DNA of 6,042 bases from Afipia sp. (lineage in GTDB: Bacteria > Pseudomonadota > Alphaproteobacteria > Rhizobiales > Xanthobacteraceae): the NCBI GenBank assembly GCA_020056155.1, contig JAGVII010000327.1, positions 1 to 6,042 on the forward strand, written 5' to 3'. Positions 3,855 to 6,042 of the stretch are shown piece after piece (position 1 is the first letter of the stretch; each line of letters opens with the position of its first letter). The translations under genes and the position numbers were made by a program. The notes under the pieces were generated by a model, which saw only the letters and a program-made list of their open reading frames with translations, searched no databases and was not told the DNA's origin.

Positions 3855-4519
3855 TGGAATGAATTCGCTGCCACGTCATAGGTCCAGGTGAGGCGGCCGT
3901 CGGTGAAGATCACCGACCGGAATCCGAGATCGCGCGCCCTGTCGAAGATCTTGCCGGATCTCGCCAGATTGAGAACCGTCGGGCGGTCCATCTTGAAATA
4001 CTTGATGCTCAACACCGTGTCGTGCTCGCCGGACGTGTCGATGTCCATTGAAAGCCCACGGCGCAGCATCTGCTTGCGGGTCTGGGCTGCGAACTTCTCG
4101 CGGCCTTCGACATGGCCGGCCAGCGAATCGAGCCGCGCGTCGATATTGCCGGTGCCGAGCTTGCGGATATACTCGCGCTCGTTCTTCTGCATCGCCGCCA
4201 GCAGTTTCTTCGCCCGCGGCGCTTCCGGAGCAGATGGGTCAATCGACTTGAGGTCGGCCTTGGCGGCGTAATAGTCGGTCAGCGCCGGGAGCTTCCGTCC
4301 GCGCTTCGCCGAAGCCTCTCCCAGAGCCTTGATGACTGCGGCAGCGCGCTCGACCATTTTCTTGCGCTTCGGAGCCTGCTGATCCGCGGTGTTTGCCGGT
4401 GGCGCGGCGGTCGTCTGCGCCAGCACGGGGGCAATGCTCGTGCAGATCAACAGCGCGGTCAGCAGCAGGCCAAAAACGTGAAAGCGGACCGAACGTCCTG
4501 TCATATGATGTGCCATCAT
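3851..4519 (-). CDS. Exported (periplasmic) protein of unknown function
   Basis: This is a 222-residue protein with a clear Sec signal peptide. A basic start is followed by the hydrophobic core VFGLLLTALLICTSIA and an AxA-like site VLA, with predicted cleavage after Ala34. A Pro/Ala-rich linker leads to a Lys/Arg/Glu-rich helical region (about 50-150: KRKKMVERAAAVIKALGEA, then LAAMQKNEREYIRKL). A C-terminal mixed domain follows (about 155-222) with SIKYFKMDRPTVLNLA and DLGFRSVIFTDGRLTWTYDV. That last segment resembles a periplasmic domain seen in many alphaproteobacterial unknowns, in which a helix is followed by G-F-x-x-v-x-f-x-D-G. There is no enzyme motif. The start is uncertain: Met1, Met2 or Met6 all keep the signal peptide. 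It is divergent from pcm, with 143 bases between them, and overlaps the next minus gene by 4 bases. Confidence 0.8.
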   Translation of the reverse strand: MMAHHMTGRSVRFHVFGLLLTALLICTSIAPVLAQTTAAPPANTADQQAPKRKKMVERAAAVIKALGEASAKRGRKLPALTDYYAAKADLKSIDPSAPEAPRAKKLLAAMQKNEREYIRKLGTGNIDARLDSLAGHVEGREKFAAQTRKQMLRRGLSMDIDTSGEHDTVLSIKYFKMDRPTVLNLARSGKIFDRARDLGFRSVIFTDGRLTWTYDVAANSFQ

Positions 4520-4574
4520 TTCCCATCATGCCCCGCATGCTGTCATCGGACGTAAGCCCATACCATAGACAGGC

Positions 4575-4604
4575 TTGCAACGTATTCTGCCTTGCCGCAA
4601 ATAT
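4575..4604 (+). promoter_or_regulatory. Candidate promoter of the pcm-like gene
   Basis: TTGCAA (4575-4580) and AAATAT (4599-4604) with an 18-base spacer lie 58 bases before the ATG, in the region between two divergent genes. The -35 matches the tRNA promoters in the window; the -10 is weak. Confidence 0.35.
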
Positions 4605-4662
4605 GCCTGCGCCGGATACGTCGATCCGGCTGTCCCAGTCAGTTCCGTCTTGAGGTTATCCC

Positions 4663-5328
4663 ATGTCAGATTTCACGGCCGCGCGGCAGAATATGGTCGA
4701 CTGTCAGGTGCGGCCGAGCGACGTGACGGACCTGCGCATCATCGATGCGATGCTCGCGGTGCCGCGCGAACAGTTCGTGCCGGACAACAAGCGCGCCATC
4801 GCGTATCTGGATATGGATATCGATGTGGCCGGGGACGGACAGGCGAGGCGCTGCCTGATCCAACCCGCTGTGCTTGCAAGAATGCTTCAGGCGGCCGCGA
4901 TCTCCGACACGGACCGGGTGCTGGTGGTCGGTTGCGCGACCGGCTATTCGGCTGCCGTCGTTGCGCAGCTAGCCGCCGAAGTGTTCGCCACCGAGCCCGA
5001 TTCGTCGCTGGCGGCGGCGGCGACAAGGAATCTGGCCGCTTTGGGCCTCGCCAATGCGACCGTCACAACTGCCGCACCGGCCGAGGGCGACCCGGCTCAC
5101 GGGCCGTATGACGTCATCGTCATGGACGGCGCCACCGAAATCGAGCCCGATGGGCTTTATGAGCAGTTGAAGGTGGGCGGGCGGCTTGTCGGCGTGTTTG
5201 CGACCCGCAAGCCTCCACGAGCCATGCTGGTTGCGCGCTCACCGGCGGATTTCGGCAGCCGGGTGCTTTTTGATGCCTCCGCACCCGTTTTGACGGGCCT
5301 TGAGCGTCGTCCGGCGTTCACATTCTAG
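4663..5328 (+). CDS. pcm: Protein-L-isoaspartate O-methyltransferase-like protein
   Basis: This is a 221-residue protein of the class I SAM-dependent methyltransferase fold, in the PCMT family. GAGG (4652-4655) lies 7 bases before the ATG. Family landmarks are RQNMVDCQVRP (8-18), VPREQFVP (33-40, like the VPRh.Fvp motif), the QP of the ISQP motif (67-68), SAM-binding motif I VLVVGCATGYSAAVVAQL (86-103), the acidic end of the next strand (ATEPD, 109-113), DVIVMDGA (150-157) and LKVGGRLVGVF (169-179). True PCMT repairs isoaspartate in damaged proteins. Here the segment that is usually GQTISQP reads GQARRCLIQP, so the conserved Thr-Ile-Ser is lost. It is therefore better called Pcm-like, with the substrate uncertain. 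In related genomes such a gene commonly precedes tolC, as here. It lies 195 bases upstream of that gene and is divergent from the exported-protein gene. Confidence 0.88.
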   Translation: MSDFTAARQNMVDCQVRPSDVTDLRIIDAMLAVPREQFVPDNKRAIAYLDMDIDVAGDGQARRCLIQPAVLARMLQAAAISDTDRVLVVGCATGYSAAVVAQLAAEVFATEPDSSLAAAATRNLAALGLANATVTTAAPAEGDPAHGPYDVIVMDGATEIEPDGLYEQLKVGGRLVGVFATRKPPRAMLVARSPADFGSRVLFDASAPVLTGLERRPAFTF

Positions 5329-5523
5329 GACCGTTTTCCTCGGAAATACGCAGGTGTGGCTACAATGTCCCAGCCGCACTGTTTCGGCCGCGTCCGGGCG
5401 GGACGGGGTTTCACCCCGGCTTGCCGATGCATAGACTGACGCGGGAAGGGCACAGCCCGACTCGGTTACCCGGAATTTTCGCGCGCCTCAGATGGCGAGC
5501 GGAGCCGGTTTGGGGATAGACGA
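5329..5523 (+). promoter_or_regulatory. pcm-tolC intergenic region with hairpin
   Basis: No gene is seen. TACAAT at 5361-5366 is a good -10, but no clear -35 lies in front of it. CGGGGT (5404-5409) and ACCCCG (5413-5418) form a 6-bp stem with a 3-base loop and no U-run. If transcription starts near 5373, the tolC leader would be about 150 bases and would contain this hairpin. It could instead be a weak terminator of pcm. Confidence 0.35.
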
Positions 5524-6042
5524 ATGCACGCTAAAAATCGGACGAAACTCAGTGCGGGTGCCGCTCTTGCGGCTCTCTTGATGGGTCAGGTCATAACGAC
5601 TCCTGTTATGGCGGACACCATCGAGGCCGCGCTGGTGCGAGCTTACCAGAACAATCCGCAACTGAACGCGCAGCGCGCATCGGTCCGCGCCACTGACGAA
5701 AGCGTGCCGCAGGCACTTTCCGGTTATCGTCCACGCGTTGCTGTCACGGCCAGCGCGGGAACCCAGTACACCGACACCGCACAGAATACCCAGGTCGGTG
5801 GACGTCTGAGCACCACCTCCCTCGCGGGCGTCAATGCCCCGCGCTCGGTCGGCGCGACGGTGACCCAGACGTTGTTCAACGGAGGGCAGACCGGCAACCG
5901 CACCCGCGCCGCTGAAAGTCAGGTCTCGGCTGCGCGCGAAGGCTTGCGCGTGCTCGAACAGACCGTGCTGTTCTCGGCTGCGACGATCTACATGGATTAC
6001 CTGCGCGACTCGGCCATCGTCGAGGTGCAGAAGAGCAACGTC
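5524..6042 (+). CDS. tolC: TolC-family outer-membrane channel protein, N-terminal part
   Basis: The frame from the ATG at 5524 is open to the window edge, giving 173 codons out of the usual 430-500 or so. GGGGAT (5512-5517) is the ribosome binding site. The signal peptide MHAKNRTKLSAGAALAALLM continues to a cleavage site at about PVMA-DT (residue 30). The mature start DTIEAALVRAYQNNPQLNAQ, the following ASVRATDESVPQALSGYRPR and the later TQTLFNGGQTGNR are textbook TolC signatures: the first coiled-coil helix, Y-x-P before the first beta strands, and the l-F-x-G-G turn into the next helix. TolC trimers form the outer-membrane and periplasmic duct of type I secretion and RND/MFS efflux systems. 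The partner transporter is not in the window, so the substrate cannot be told. Confidence 0.93.
   Translation, partial: MHAKNRTKLSAGAALAALLMGQVITTPVMADTIEAALVRAYQNNPQLNAQRASVRATDESVPQALSGYRPRVAVTASAGTQYTDTAQNTQVGGRLSTTSLAGVNAPRSVGATVTQTLFNGGQTGNRTRAAESQVSAAREGLRVLEQTVLFSAATIYMDYLRDSAIVEVQKSNV

Noticed and set aside
4112..4555. 147-codon plus-strand frame
   Set aside because: Antisense to the exported-protein gene, whose signal peptide and domain pattern are convincing; this frame is Arg/Ser-rich and featureless.
4575..5111. 178-codon plus-strand frame overlapping pcm
   Set aside because: Out of frame with the clear methyltransferase motifs; Arg/Gly-rich shadow.
1..6042. CRISPR array or other short regularly spaced repeats
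   Set aside because: The only recurring sequence is the tRNA-Cys 3' part, spaced over 1 kb apart.

Overview
The window looks like the chromosome of an alphaproteobacterium of the Rhizobiales, most likely the Bradyrhizobium/Nitrobacter/Rhodopseudomonas/Afipia group (Nitrobacteraceae). The grounds are high GC content, rhizobial-type small heat-shock protein with a ROSE-like RNA thermometer, a Pcm-like methyltransferase directly upstream of a TolC-family gene, and protein sequences that resemble this group. The genus is inference from the sequence alone.

Layout. (1) 1-251, minus: a small membrane protein cut by the window edge. (2) 370-444, minus: complete tRNA-Asn(GTT) with its own promoter. 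(3) 549-3368: an accessory block inserted between tRNA-Asn and tRNA-Cys. It is marked by three same-orientation copies of the 3' part of tRNA-Cys: partial copy A (549-592), partial copy B (1758-1801) and the intact gene, copy C (3369-3442). The copies split the block into two small segments. Segment I (about 1.2 kb) carries a lipoprotein gene and a HIRAN-domain gene, both minus. Segment II (about 1.6 kb) carries hsp20 under a heat-shock-type promoter and a ROSE-like thermometer, followed by two short helical genes that appear to be paralogues, all plus, ending in a strong hairpin. (4) 3369-3442, minus: intact tRNA-Cys(GCA). (5) 3570-4519, minus: an exported protein and a small protein joined by an ATGA overlap. 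(6) 4663-5328, plus: Pcm-like methyltransferase. (7) 5524 to the edge, plus: start of a TolC-family outer-membrane protein.

Interpretation. The core order appears to be membrane protein / tRNA-Asn / tRNA-Cys / small protein and exported protein / pcm / tolC. The block between the two tRNAs has the architecture left by tyrosine-recombinase integration into the 3' half of tRNA-Cys, happening at least twice. Neither segment contains an integrase. They are either decayed remnants or very small non-autonomous cassettes moved by an integrase encoded elsewhere. Segment II reads as a self-contained heat-shock cassette. This tandem arrangement is the most interesting part of the window.
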